Source: Microvelia longipes (Eukaryota > Arthropoda > Insecta > Hemiptera > Veliidae). Taken from it: a stretch of 64,000 nt of DNA. The notes beneath the pieces are model-generated. The model was given only the letters and a program-made list of their open reading frames with translations, was not told the origin of the DNA and did no database searches. The stretch covers positions 39,917,089-39,981,088 of the forward strand of contig JACMZG010001908.1 of assembly GCA_018340805.1 (NCBI GenBank), in the 5' to 3' direction. This document shows, one piece after another, positions 35,887-49,736 of this stretch (positions are counted from its first letter, which is position 1; the number at the start of each line of letters is the position of its first letter). A program made the translations under genes and the position numbers.

Positions 35887-36115
35887 CCGATGCGAGGGAG
35901 TGCGAAAGTAGTGAGGAGATGAGCCAACGGAATACAAGTATGAGAATGATCGACAGGTACGAAGTAAAGTGAGAATGAGCGACAGGAATACGAAGTAGTG
36001 AGAATGAGCGAAAGGAATAGAAGTAGTGAGAATGGCGACGGGAGTAACGAACGTAGAGAATGAGCGAAGCGAAGGTGAGAATAGCGAAGGGAGCGAAGTA
36101 AGTGAGAAGAAGTTA
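35887..36115. repeat. 28-29-bp minisatellite derived from repeat R1
   Basis: About 7-8 irregular units of GTGAGAATGAGCGACAGGAA then TACGAAGTA. On the minus strand the motif reads CGCTCATTCTCAC, close to CGCTCGTTCTCAC at the R1 5' end (4581-4593). One unit contains GAGCGAAGCGAAG. The plus-strand open frame at 36026-36292 comes from this array. Confidence 0.8.
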
Positions 36116-37464
36116 ACTAAGGAAATGTTCCGAGGTACCCGAAAACCTGATTTGAAATATTTCGAAGGATTATTATTTTTTAATATTATTAAAATTGTTG
36201 TTTTAACTGTCCTTCAAATGCATACAAATTATCATATAATCCTTAACCTTTCGTTAAAACTCAAATTCTATAATATATTTGTTTATTTTTAAAACATCTT
36301 TTTATTATATTTGATCAAACAAATTAACATGGTAAACTCAAGTCAAAGCATACTAAAATAAAAACATATAGAAATAACATGATGATGTAACAAAAAGATT
36401 AACAAAAATCTCAAAGGAAGTGATAAAAGACTAAAGAGAGATCACAGAATCTAGTTGATTAGTAAAAATTCTTAATTTGGCTATCTTACATCTTTCTTGC
36501 AAGAAATCAATACCAACTGTCATTCCATTTTAGTTTGGTATTAAATTCTTTTAATTTAATAAAACTCCTTAATGAGCATAATCTATTTAACTATTGACTT
36601 AAGATTTAAATAAGATGTCTCATTTATTTCTATCACAATAGTATCTGTTGAAGGTAGATTATCTTATAAGGCTTGTGTAAATGTTAATAAGAAAGTGACG
36701 AAACATGTGTAGACAGAACAAAATAGGAAACAAGAAAAATAAACAAACCATCACAGTGTTACACAAAATTTATAGGTTTAGTTAAAATAAATACATTTCA
36801 AACCTTCTTTTAAATTTGATAAACTTTCAGTTTTTACTTATATTTTTAAAGTTTTTTTTTTTAGCCATTACTCGCGTTTATTAATTTTTATTATAGACAT
36901 TGTATTTTTAACTTGAAACAAAAACTGTTTTTTTCTATTTTAATAATAACCTTAAGAAAATTATTCGTTATGAGATGTAAACTGTATTAATTTATTATGA
37001 ACTACTTAACTTTTATATTTTTAAAAGATTAACATTTTTGTATGTTTAATATGAGCCCTGTTTGTTAAAAGCTGTGTATGGTACTAACAATGAAATTTCA
37101 ATCTCGAAATATGCGGTTAAATTAAGGTTGCGAAGCCAGACTGATGGCACGTGTGTAGGGTGTATTGCTTTGGAACTTCTTTCATTCGATTTAGCACCCA
37201 AAAAATTTAACATAAACCCTTTTAAAAAATTATATACGACCCTTTTATTACATCTATCAGAAAAGTTTTATGAAGTCGTTTATCATACATCAATCTATAA
37301 ATTTCTGGAATCAGTAGTGCACGATGATTCGATGCTTTCACTCCCACCCTAACTTCTTGTATGTGAATAACATCATTAGCAAACTTTTCTACTTAAATTT
37401 GCTAAAACATTATAATTATGAAATTAAACGACGAGAAAAAGAAATCAATTTATTAAAACATAAA

Positions 37465-37505
37465 ACTAAATAAATAAATAAATAAATAAATAAAAAAAAT
37501 AAATA
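37465..37505. repeat. (AAAT)n microsatellite
   Basis: About eight AAAT units followed by an A run. Confidence 0.9.
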
Positions 37506-40469
37506 AAAGTTAATTTGTGAGTGGGAAAAATAATGTATTCAAAACTCAAAGCTGAACATTTAGTTAATATTGATTGGGTATTAAGTTAAAATGTAAGAGA
37601 TAATCTGAATATAACTTATACAATGCAAGAGCTACTCTCTGAATATAACTCATAACAATATCAGTTGACAAAAAGAGAGAGCACAATACTCTCTGATTAT
37701 GAAGAAATAAAAATTAAAATAATGTAAATCATATAAAAATGCCTAATATAAAACAACAATCAAATTTTTTTAAAGATAAAAAATCGAAAAAATAACAATA
37801 AAATGGATTGTTTAAGTTAAAATTGCATTAAAACTAACATAAAATGGGAATTCCCTGGTTTTGAAAAGTTATAACAATAAATATATTTTTGAACAAAAAA
37901 GGATAAAAACGGATTTAAAGAAAAAGTTCTTAAATCTTTTGTGAAATAGGGTAAAAGTTTCTTGGTTAACCTCTAGAAATCACCTTTTCAAAAAAGCAGA
38001 AAAAGTTGACAAAAATGGCAACAAGGAGCTGGAAAATGTTATTTAATTTGGTACTTTTCTCCTCACGCGATCGCTGGCTCCGTATTTTACAGAAAAAATA
38101 AAGGAGCTTTTAAATTATCAAGTTTTAAAGAAGTAAACTTTAAGAAAAAAAAAGATTTTTTTGAAGAGATTTAAGAAGTAGAAGAATAAGTAGAAGAAAA
38201 ACTCCTTATTTTTCAACTCCGGAAAACAAAAAGAAGTTTATGAAAATCCTTTTTTGTTTTACAAATGCGATACTTCTTTCGGAATCTTTTTAAATATTTG
38301 AGAATAATCTTCAAAATTATAAGAGTAGTTAACAATACCTAAAGGTAAACCCGTTGCATTATACTTATTTCACCTTAATTATCTTTAAACTTCTTTCATT
38401 TAAGAAAAAGATGCAAAAAAGGTGGCTTTAACTCGAAAAAGTTTGCACTTTTAGTAAGATGTTTAAAATGTAATCAAGATACATAGGGAATAATTAACCT
38501 AAAACAACTCCTAAACATGCAATTAATATTTTTTTCCTAACAAAATAAGTAAAATGTTTTTAAGCATTTTTAAGTATATCAAGTGCTTAATAACACTTTT
38601 TTTGATGATTTTGAACGAGCATTTTGGTTCACAAAATTTAACAAAATGCTAACAACTTAATAATGTATAAAAAGATAAAAAAATTGGTTTATGTTTTGAG
38701 TCCCTCAAGGGTTATTATCAAATATGTGGAATACTTTAAAATTTTAATTCTTCTTGATCAATCGTTAAGACATAATATATTCAAATTTGCATTGTATTCC
38801 TACTAAGATAGTTTAAAGAAATATTGATCTCTATTAAGTTCTTTATTTTGGAAAAGAAAAACTGAAAAGTTCAAGAAAACAAATGAGGTAAAAAGAAAAG
38901 ACAAAAGGGATGACAATATTAGCAATCTTGATTGTTTGTCAAAAGCGTTTCCATTTTGCTTTTATTATTTTGAATGTTGTTTTCCGCTTTAAGTAAACAA
39001 AAGCAACGATGGAAAAATAAAACAAAAACAAGACTATTTTAGTGAAGAACGGGAAAAGTTTTTTTTGTGAAAAATTCTTTTATACGTTACATAAGGAGAC
39101 ATCAAGTGTAACGTACTCAATCATCTCTGAGAAATAAAAATCCCTTCTTAAGAGATAAACCTTCCTTGCGGAAAATGAACCAAGGGCGCTTTCCCCATTC
39201 ATTCTCTTTTAAATAAAAAAAATCATCCCAATAGAGTCACAAGGGAGTAGAAGAACTATGTGTGATGAAAATTAGAAAGAGAAATGAAATTTTAACACAA
39301 CTTGGTTTTTGTCACCATAAAGTAAAATCATAAACGTCACCATAAAGGTATGCAGTTCATATAACAGTGGCTAACTGGCGCCATTGGCCGAATTAAAATG
39401 TTTTTAAGACAACTAGTAATTACTTAAAGTGGGGGAGGGGACTGAAAAGATTTGAGTTATTTTTATAGCCTGCCAAAATAAGGACGTAAGATATATCTCA
39501 AGCCAACGATCAAATTAAAGAACCTTTTATGAAGTGCTAGAATATATTGCGAGAGTAGGTATGTGATCACAAAGCTCATCTGAATCTCTTCGATAAAACA
39601 TAAAAGCTAAACCAATTTTCATGACAAAAGGCATAAGTAAATTTACACATAACAATAAACTAATAAAACATGCATGAGCCAATAGAAACAGTTAAAATTA
39701 GTTTTTGTCAAATACCAATAAGAGAGAAAAATATACAACAAATTACAAAAAAGGGACTCCCAAATTCAATTACCCATTTTCGGGAGAAAACAACAATGGA
39801 ACAAAAAATTGAAAAAACGAAGAAAAACTCTGAAAGCGAACAAACAATCCAAACCAATTTCAAAGTTTTCTACTGAAAAACTGTTTCCTCGTCTCCTCTA
39901 AATCTCATTCCTTTCAATAATTAAATTTTAAAAAAACTCACCAATAGTCTGGCTACAATTTGGTATGAAATAGAAGAGAGAGGCACAAATAGTATTTGTA
40001 CTTTTGGTTATTTTTTTCAAAATTGACTTCGAAAGGTTTATAAAATAATTTGATGTTTAAAATCAACATTGCCAAATCAAAGTCAAAAATCGTTTTCTAA
40101 ACTCACAGCGCACATATTGACACGTCAATACATTAACTGTGAAATTGGACATATGATAGCATGCAGTACATATAAACAGTCGAGTTAACCCCCGAGGTAT
40201 GTTCCTAAATAACTATTAGAATCTCATATCAGTTAGAAACTAATCTAAAATGATTTGGTGCAGATTTGAGTCGGAATGCCATTTTCCATTTTATTTTCCA
40301 CCAGATATGTGATTTTATTCTGTTATATAAGAATCCTATAGCTTTTAAAAATTATGTTAATTCCTTACAAAAGTTGGTGGCTAATAAATAAATGTTAAAT
40401 AACCTTTCTAGCCTCTTATTTAATGGTTGTAAATGAACATAAATTTATTTATTTATTACCAATTATTTA

Positions 40470-40499
40470 CCATTACCATTACCATTACCATTACCATTT
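40470..40499. repeat. (TTACCA)n hexanucleotide repeat
   Basis: Four to five copies of TTACCA. It is not the insect telomere motif TTAGG or its complement. Confidence 0.85.
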
Positions 40500-41682
40500 A
40501 TTACCAACATCCACATTAAAAATAATGAAATAAAAATATAAATGATCCTGTAATCATGTTTCTTGTCTGGATTCTGTTTCCAACCATGTATACAATTATT
40601 TCAATTGGAAATGAGTTATTTAGATATTAAAACGATAAAATGGTACTTAACCCTCAAAGATTAGAGGCATAACCGTCATAATTGGAAGTGAGACGAAGGT
40701 AATATGAGATAATATGATGGGAGAGTAAGTTCGAGGTCTCCTTACTAAACTACTACACCAGATGATTTTAAAACGTATGTTATAAATGCTAATTTTTATT
40801 ACTTTCTCTCACCTACTGTCACAGGTATATAGGATAAGTATTGAGTCCATACTGCAAAGTCCGAAACCAATATATCAGAATCTCCAGTATGAGGCGTTTG
40901 ATCTTATTATCTACGAATATCCGTGACACAAAACTCACGCAGTGTTATTATAAGGAGATGAAACTTGGTACAAAAATAAAATATTAGGCCTAGTTGTGCT
41001 GCCCAGATAATGATTTTTTTATCCCTTTGGGCTGAATTTTTTCGGCGGAAACATCGTAATAATTCTTTATTTTTCACTTTTTAGGCGGGAAGACCTGAAG
41101 TTATAATCACACAAAACCCTAACAATACGCCTCTTTACCCCTTGAGTAGTGGTTTGCCATTTTATTGTTAACTCAAACAATAAGCTAACAACATTTCTAT
41201 CCTACTAATATTAGCTATTCTATTGTAAATTACAATAAGTAAACACTCCAACCAATAAACAGTGAGAGTAAACAATTATGGAGAACCTAAATAATTGATG
41301 CTCCAATACGACAAGTAATTAGCTGGTACTAATTGAATTGAATTAACACATCAGTAATTAATTCAATTATATTTAAATATTTATAAAGGCTTCTAATTGA
41401 TATTTTGTTTACAAGTAATTACAATTAAAGCTAAAATTCAAACGTAAACTTGTTCTTGTTTTATCGGAAAGTTTGAAGATGTAAATTAATAAATGCTGAT
41501 TAAAAATCTTCAATAGAGGGAGAAGACTTATCTTAGATTATTAGATTACATTCTATAAGATTTTAAGGATTTAAGTCACATACTAGGATTTTAAAAGAGT
41601 AAATTTTTACAAATATTACATATTTCTTGAACCCTCTTGGTTTTTCCCCGTATGGAATAGTCATAATGGGTATAGTTTTAGA

Positions 41683-41927
41683 CTTTATACAGGTACAATG
41701 ACAGGTACAAATGACTACTTTATACAGGTACAATGACAGGTACAAATGACTACTTTATACAGGTACAAATGACTACTTTATACAGGTACAAACGACTAAT
41801 TTATACAGGTACAATGACAGATACAAATGACTACTTTATACAGGTACAATGACAGGTACAAATTACTACTTTACACAGATACAAGGACAGGTACAAATGA
41901 CTACTTTATACAGGTACATTACAAATG
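41683..41927. repeat. 35-bp minisatellite, about 7 copies
   Basis: Consensus CTACTTTATACAGGTACAAT then GACAGGTACAAATGA. Some units lack the CAATGACAGGTA part, so unit length alternates between about 23 and 35 bp. Confidence 0.9.
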
Positions 41928-42189
41928 AAAACACATCCGTTAAAACCTACCACTACATAATAGTAGGTAATTATAGGTTACTAGGTTTATAGTGTACCTA
42001 ACATTAAGGTTTCTGTGAAACATTATGTGATGTTCTAGAATATTGACTGTAGTTTAAATGTTTTGAGATCTTAAAACATGACATATTTTCGAATCATTGG
42101 TTGTACATAGGTATCAAGTACTAGCCATTAAGGGTTGTGAAACTGACCAGTTACCAAGCCAACAATTAGAGTTAGGGTTTTCTTGTTTA

Positions 42190-42390
42190 ATCTAAGAAGA
42201 CTTTTCGTCAGCTTGGATTGAAGACCTCACAGTACGAGTTTACTGTGCCTCAAGCCAGCAGAATTGTTCCAGTGTAGGTGATGATTGGCTTGTGTTTTGT
42301 TTTCGAAATTCCAATGACTGGCCCTTTTGAGTTTTATCAGGAACTGTGGACTTCTTTGTGTCCAGGAACTCATTTAACTGATGTAGTGTT
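42190..42390. other. GC-richer, possibly coding-like island
   Basis: About 200 bp of near-balanced composition. A minus-strand frame reads LNEFLDTKKSTVPDKTQKGQ and SLEFRKQNTSQSSP before a stop; a plus-strand frame is also open (WIEDLTVRVYCASSQQ). No family is recognised. It could be a transcribed non-coding exon of the DDR gene or a decayed element. Confidence 0.2.
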
Positions 42391-44009
42391 GTGAATAACT
42401 AATCTGCTAGGCTTATATAAGTAGTAGTAAAGTTGGTTTAGTATTTGTTTTATGCAATTTTCACCAGACATTATTCGCTTTTATTTGATATAGGTACATA
42501 TTTTACGCATGTTTAAGCAAGATGATCACCTAGATCAGCAATATTTACATTGTCAGACATAAACTTAAAACTTCGAACACTAGGGGAACGTGTAACATTT
42601 TCAATCGACCTAAAACTGATCTTTGTTTAGTGGAACCGCACTTATCACCTTCAAGTGAAGCTATTTAAACTAATCCAAATATAAGATCTAACATTGGTTA
42701 TAATGAAAGATGATCCAAGCGAGTTAAAAAAAGAATTTTTCGGCTTCTCTTTAAGGAGTGTACCTTAAAGGCTTCTAAAGCTATTTAATCATTCTTTATT
42801 TAATGCTATTGATTTTTTTATTTATAAATAAATAAATTTATCTGTTTAGTAGAAAAGACTCATGAGCACTCAAAGAGCCACCGGTTTCCGACCCCTCTTT
42901 AGTCAAAAATGCTTATACGTTAGTATCTTCTACACAGGATATTGTAAAATACTAATCTAAGCTTCATTTGTTAAAGATTGGTTTTGTACGTTTCTACAAA
43001 ATTTTTGTATCGTTTATGCAACATGTTATTGTTACATTACATTGTTACGTTCATAAAGCACTCCAAACTTGAAGTATTAACTAATAAGCTTAGCTAATAT
43101 AAAATTTTGCTCTTTAAAGTAACATCAAAAGAAAGTTTAAAGAAAACCACCCTAAGTCAAGAAAAGTCGTTTCGTCTACAAATAAGATTCAGGAGACATT
43201 CCCTGAGGGAACGACAAAATAGACCATTAAACCGTGACGTCACAAAGGAAAAGAAATCTTTAAAAAATTAAATTATGACTTCTTATAGGGGAAAAATTAA
43301 ATAAGATTTAATTAGAGAGGAAAATTACCCTAACAATAACAAAACCTACTGTTTTGGAAAAGTTTTTGTTGAAACATTAACTAATGTAAAAATTTAATGC
43401 GATGATTGTGAAGTGTTTACTTCTTTGCGAAGTTTAACTTTAAAAACTTTTAATTTTCAGTTGCTTGAAATACTTAATTGAAACAAAATGGTTCTTGTTT
43501 TTATATTGTATTAAACCATGTTACTTTTCCGGTCTTAACCCAAGATGGTCTTTTGTCTAATAAATCTATTGAACAAATCGGACAAAAGAGTGTGCAATCT
43601 TCAAGAATCACTTTAACACAATAAGTGAAAAGTAAACGTTTGATCAGAAAATAAAGAGTAGAACATTTCCGGGTACGCACATTTATTCATACTTATCACA
43701 CTATCAAAGTCATCCCACTAAGAACTTTATTCCATTGAGCATATTTGGTTTTTCGCAGTGATACCCCGCATTTCTGCAGTGCCCAGTCAATCAAAACTTA
43801 TAGTGCATTATAGTGCAGTTTCAAATAAAATATTATTTTTTTCATTTATACTTCGAATATCTATACAAAACTTTTGTTTGCTTCCTAATTAATTCTATAA
43901 ATCCTTTTTTATTTCTTTTATATAAAGAAAAGACTAAAAAGGGGCATTTTTATAATCCTAACTTACCCTAAAAAAAGGATCGAAAAAAGCAAAAGGAAAG
44001 GCTACACTA

Positions 44010-44090
44010 TGGTTACTATTTACGATATAGATGTAGACCAAGTAGAGACCGAGTAAAGTCCCCTGTGGGACTCCATGGACTTGATGTAGG
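44010..44090 (-). pseudogene. Decayed non-LTR retrotransposon reverse-transcriptase fragment
   Basis: On the minus strand, GGAGTCCCACAGGGGACT (ending at about 44057) encodes GVPQGT, followed in frame by LLGLYLVYIYIVN. Non-LTR reverse transcriptases have the conserved block GVPQGSxLGPxLFxxYIND. An in-frame stop lies a few codons upstream and no further RT blocks were found, so this is a short relic. Confidence 0.45.
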
Positions 44091-45794
44091 ATCTAGGGCT
44101 TAAGATATAAGAGTTTTTATAAAATAGAGGGGGTATATAAGGGCTCTGGGAAATTTGGATCTATGCCCAATTCCATACACATAGTGGTTTTTTCTTGGAT
44201 GTTATGATCTTTTGCAAACTGTTTAGTTTTGTAGAACTAATTTCGTTTTAGTTTTATATACAACTTGTATTAGTGGTAATATAAACGTTTTATTAGCTAT
44301 AAATTATAATCATTGCGTTTATTATCATCTTATTTATTTTAAATGTTATTTATATAACTTTTCACAGTTTTTCATTCGTCTTCCCCAATATTTTTCTTAA
44401 TCAAAGTTAATACAACCTAAATATTTGCTTAAATAACAAGCCTATCTACTGAAATACTCTCCATTTCACATGTATATAAATATTAGACCTTATTACCATT
44501 TAAAACAAAACTTTATCTTAAAATGTGAAGTATTACGTATTAAATAACACCTAATATTGTATGCTGTACAAAGTATACTTAATTTATTATAGGTAGGGAC
44601 TTTACAAACATCTATTGTTACAGGTATCATAGATGAATTCAACACACATTAATAGTGAACACAATTTATAGAACATAAGGGCCACAATATTGAATCTTTT
44701 TTCACAATTTTTTTATTATGAAGATTCATAAATGCATATTTATACATTGATGAAGTGATCACTTGCATGGAACGGAGTAAAAACAACGATTACTTTATTG
44801 AAGAATGTAAAAGTTGAGATTTGTAATGACACATCAAGATATTAGATAAAGAAAGGGCTTCGTTAGACAACGACAACACAAAGGACTAATCAATCAAAAC
44901 TTAAATTGGTCAATAAAATAATAGTCTCATTTCAGAAATCTCATGATAGTCAGATTTATCGTATTTATTGTTCCGTATTATTAGGTCTTAATATAAAATT
45001 TTGAGTTTTCTTTATAATATTTAAATAATACATGAGGATGGATATAGAAAATCCCAAGATCGCGTATAAAGTGTATGAACGTCAATTTTACTTGTTCAAA
45101 GTGACACGCCAGTCCTTCGCACGTTTTTTTACATCTTGGTAAGCATTTAAGCACTTTCTCATTACACATCAAATAAATACACTAATAAAAACTTATAGTG
45201 ATATAAGAAGACCAGATAAGTCAACATTTTTTTAGTAGAATGGAAACGTGTATCAAATTTGATTTTATTAATTTAATTTTTAATTAAAGGCCGTCCAATA
45301 ATATATATTTCATCTCTAAATACGCCTTTTTCAGGCAATCTCTTCATATTTCATCTTCTTTGAATTGTCAGCTATTGAGCTTTCTTCATTTTAAGTTGAT
45401 GATATTCCAAATATCTAAAAATACGTTGATTCTTTATATTATTTGGTAATGTATAATAATAGATCTTTGTTTATAATTTTAAGCACCTCGATAACATTGT
45501 TACCTTTTAGAAAAATTCCATAGGAAAAGTGAGTGTACTTTATTTTTAACGGAAGTTCTCGTCTGTTACTGTAATTTTTTTATCAAACATCTATCTGTAA
45601 GCAACCATGTAACAGTAATTTTGTTTAATGTTAAGCCTTAAAAAAGAGAAACTTACATCGAAACGAAAGCTCGGAAAAAATAGTGATGATACTGGAAATA
45701 TTACTTTAAAACATAATAAATATTTTTTTTTCAAATTGTAGGTAACAAAAAAATCTACACACCTCATACGCTGCAGCGAAATGTATAACATTTA

Positions 45795-45850
45795 AACATG
45801 TATAGTACATGTATACATGTACATACATACATACTATACATGTATAGTAT
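45795..45850. repeat. ACATGTATA palindromic microsatellite
   Basis: CATGTATAGTA and its reverse complement TACTATACATG flank CATGTATACATGTACATACA-type repeats. Confidence 0.75.
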
Positions 45851-46482
45851 GTCCTTTATAGATAACTCTTAATAAAATGGTAACAAACTTAGGCTTATTT
45901 TTAAGAAAAGAATACGAAACCCTCAAGAAGGCAAAGTTATTCAACATCACAAAAAAATTGTACAAAATTTAAGTCCACAAAGTCTTCACAACTTTGCTAC
46001 TTTTAACAAACTCTAGGGAATAAACATCAAAACATTATCTGACATTAATAAGACTTAAAGTCAAAATACTTAGTTTATCGAACCGTAACAAAACATATAT
46101 CTGAAAAGGGTTCTCCAGAAATGTGGGAGAAATCAGGCAGAAATCACAAAGGGTGGTTTTCCTGATTTTAAGACTTTTCATCCCCCGGGAAACATCGTAT
46201 TTCAAGGTTAAAGTATCTCAAATTTAGAGTAAATAATTAAGAAGAACGTTACTTCGGTAGATGTTAATTAATAAAGTTAAATATGATTTTGATCACTGAA
46301 GCAACTAAACAGAGTTATTTATAAAATGCCTCCTTTGTTTTTAAAACCTTTTCTATAAAAGGTTTTAATATAATAAACTTGGTGACGGTGAATTGAAAAA
46401 AAGTATTGTATATCAATTTGATTAATTAACTAAATAATCACTAAATAAAAAAATAAACTAATACCCATTTGAGGGCATTCCT

Positions 46483-46625
46483 GGCTCTCAGGATAGTCGC
46501 ATCAACTATAACCTCAGTAATAATTAACGTTAGCGCTGTTTTAAAAAAAATACTATCATATAAACTGAGGGCATAAACCGGGCTGCGAACCCCGGACCTC
46601 CAGTGTCGAAAAAGAGGGCATACAC
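46483..46625 (-). mobile_element. tRNA-derived SINE family S1
   Basis: On the minus strand the head ends in GGTCCGGGGTTCGCAGCC (B box). It is followed by CTCAGTTTATATGATAGTAT, then GCGCTAACGTTAATTATTAC and TGATGCGACTATCC, collinear with the 25313-25525 copy. The A-box region is degraded. Confidence 0.6.
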
Positions 46626-47493
46626 GTTCAAGTCAAGGAAGCAACAAGATTACTAAATACTTCCAAATTATTTATTAAAAACATTAAGTTTTCTGAAGAG
46701 ATATCTCTGAAATTAAAAGTTATATTCAAGATAGTAAGAATTTAATCAAAAACTTGAACCTGATTTTATCTAGTATTGTTTTAAAAAAATCGGTATCTCT
46801 CGTAAAAGAACTTAATTAATAGTTTCTAAGACTAACTTTTATTAATTATTTTTTTATTAAAATGATTGTTAGTGATACTTAGATATTTCAAATTAAGTCT
46901 ATATTTAGAATTATTTTCCTCAAACTTTTTTTTTCATTTCCTTGATAACGCACACAACTCTACGGAAAGGTTAGCAAAGTTCATATCCCAAGAAGATACG
47001 GTATATAAAAGAAAATTATTAAATTATATACTCACGTAGATAGTGATATTAAATTATAAAGACTGTTAATATGTGGTTATCTACAGTTTTGTCGATAAAA
47101 ACCTCTCATCTCGTTGTAGGTTAGTTGATTCACGATTTTAGACGTATTTTAACGTTATTTAAAAGAAAATATTATGAACTTAAATTATAGATTATAAAGA
47201 ACATAATCTATACTTATAAATATATAAAGTTGTTAAATACTATGTTTTTTAAAATGTATTTAAGATATTAATGACGTAAGAAACAACAGATTATAAACGA
47301 CTGTAAGCAGATCAGGTATTTGGAAGTAATCATATAAAGCATATCTTAGCTTATAACGATAAGATTACATATAAACGTCTGCAAACTGATCGAAATAAAC
47401 ATAAAGCATAACTTAGCATTGATTGGTTCAATTGATAAACTAATTGCTTATGGGTCCTTGCCCTAAACTAATGCTTAGAGGCCATATCTAGAG

Positions 47494-47520
47494 AATCATA
47501 GAGATATATTACTAGAAAGG
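47494..47520 (+). mobile_element. Single terminus of MITE M1
   Basis: TCATAGAGATATATTACTAG at 47496-47515 matches the M1 terminal repeat. No partner terminus is visible within 400 bp downstream, where the 31-bp minisatellite begins. A truncated or nested copy. Confidence 0.45.
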
Positions 47521-47669
47521 CTCTATCGGTTTTATTTTAAGACACTAAAAAAGTAACCAGACAACCTTAGAATACTTAATAAAAAAACTGCCAATTAGAG
47601 TAACTTGATCGCTTATAACACAATAACAAACACAAACAGAGCTTAGGAAGCCTGTTTTCAATAAGGAGA

Positions 47670-47988
47670 TTGCAACATGTCTTCAATAAGGCGTGACAGG
47701 TTGCAACATGTCTTCAAAAAGGCGTGACAGGTTGCAACATGTCTTCAATAAGGCGTGACAGGTTGCAACATGTCTTCAATAAGGCATGACGGGTTGCAAC
47801 ATATCTTCAATAAGGCATGACGGGTTGCAACATATCTTCAATAAGGCATGACGGGTTGCAACATATCTTCAGTAAGGCATGACGGTGCAACATTTCAATA
47901 AGGCATGAGGCGTTGCAACATATTTCAGTAAGGCATGACGGGTTGCAACATATCTTCAATAAGGCATGAAAAGTTGCAACATGTATTC
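47670..47988. repeat. 31-bp minisatellite, about 10 copies
   Basis: Consensus TTGCAACATGTCTTCAATAA then GGCGTGACAGG. The first units carry GCGTGACAGG and later ones GCATGACGGG, showing segmental spread of variants. One unit near 47880 has several small deletions. Confidence 0.92.
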
Positions 47989-49736
47989 GAATAACTGCTT
48001 GAGACCTCTAGCATAATGATATGAGGCTATCCAAAAAAGGTTATTCTATTCCGATTACCTTCTTATAAGCATGATACGTTTAGTGCTATTTAAATTTTTG
48101 ATGCAACGTGATTTAAGATATTCTGTAATATATACGAGTCAATCGAAACTAATAGAACACAACTGATTTGAACACTTAAGCTTTGAAAATCGCATAAAAT
48201 TGAAATAACAAAACAATTTTAGTACTAAGCCGAGCTTCGCATAGTCAAAGCTTAATTAAATAATTAATGTTGTGTGAATAAGAAAACAGTTTGCTAAGTA
48301 TCTACTCACAACTCTTTTAGACGTATGATAACTATAAATCTTAAACAATAATTTTATTTTTCATATCATAAAATATTTTATCCCAAAAAGAAGAAAAAAC
48401 ATAATAGCTAAGACAAGAGGGCTACACCTCCAGGCAAATTTATAGCTTTTACCTTACGCTTCTAACCTAGGCGCCTCACAACTCATCCTTTCTTCAAAAA
48501 AAATCTCCGACAAATTACCTTAAATTGGCCACTGAAATAACCATTCACTTTTTCGAAAAAACCACCCACCATATATTTTTTCAATTTACTAAATGCTAAC
48601 ATTGGAATAATAAATATCTCTGTAAATTTTTAATTTTTTTCGAAATTTTGTCACGTATCTTATAAACATTTTAACGTATTATTAACTGTTTTATTAATTT
48701 CCTAGTCAAATAGCTTAGAATAAGAAAATTGTGAAATTTATACTTAATAATAAGTTTATATGCTGTAAATCTTTCTATTGCACCTTTTAACTTTAATAAA
48801 TCATTTGTAAATTACTTAAAGCAAAATATTTAATTAAGCAACGTAATTATTTATCAGAATTTATTGCAACAATTATACTCACATATATTATTGTAAAAAC
48901 TTAATGCTAAGGCGTTTTTGGTTAAATAAATAATTCATGATCGGATAATATAAGCATACAATTTTAGTTAGAAAATAGAGAAAATGGAGAGAAATCATCT
49001 TACTTTGAAATAAATTTTCATTAATCAAATTTAGATATCAAATCTTTATAGTTTTAAATAATGAATAATATAATTTGTGAGCGAGTGCAAGCTATATTGT
49101 GTTAACAATTAATGTTTGCGAAACTCGGAAGTATCAAATGGAATACTTAAATAAGATAATTAACGAATTGTGATTTTTTTATTTATAATAATAATCATTA
49201 TAATATTCTATTTTAATATTCTTTTATTTGAACAAATTTTAATTTCTATTTATTCAATCGGATAAAAAATATCCCATAAGCGATTTTTTTTCAAAAGAAA
49301 ATAAAAAAATATAGTTGCAAAATCTAGAAATATTACACATTCTTCATAAAAAAATCTTTGGATGCAGCAGTTAGTTGTTAAAGGTACGAATTTTTACTAC
49401 TTGGAGAAAATGTGACGTTAAGAAGGTGCGAATTGAAACAAGATTCGACCTATTGTTCAATTATTGTTGTTCTGCAATTACAGTTGTATTGTTCAAAAAT
49501 TCTCCAATAACTGTTGAATTGTTCAATTATTATGACTACAAGAAAAAATGGAGAGGAGTAAACTTACTTCAAAATAAATTTTCATTGAAAATTTATTAAC
49601 ATTGAATAGTTATTGAAAAGCTAAATCAAGTTAAAATCAAATATCTATGAATCAAGCTATAGAGTTGATTTTTTCATGTTTTTAAATTGTATGTTCACAC
49701 AAGGAATTCTCAACGCCGGACAGAAAGCTACTTAAC

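Noticed and set aside
36026..36292. 88-codon acidic ORF
   Set aside because: Its N-terminal half is the 28-29-bp array and the rest is AT-rich sequence.
37062..37352. 96-codon ORF as a gene
   Set aside because: No recognised domain; starts at TTG. A short block (TTCATTCGATTTAG) is shared with 53175-53190, suggesting repeat origin.
40470..40499. Interstitial telomere repeat
   Set aside because: The TTACCA hexamer is not a known arthropod telomere repeat.
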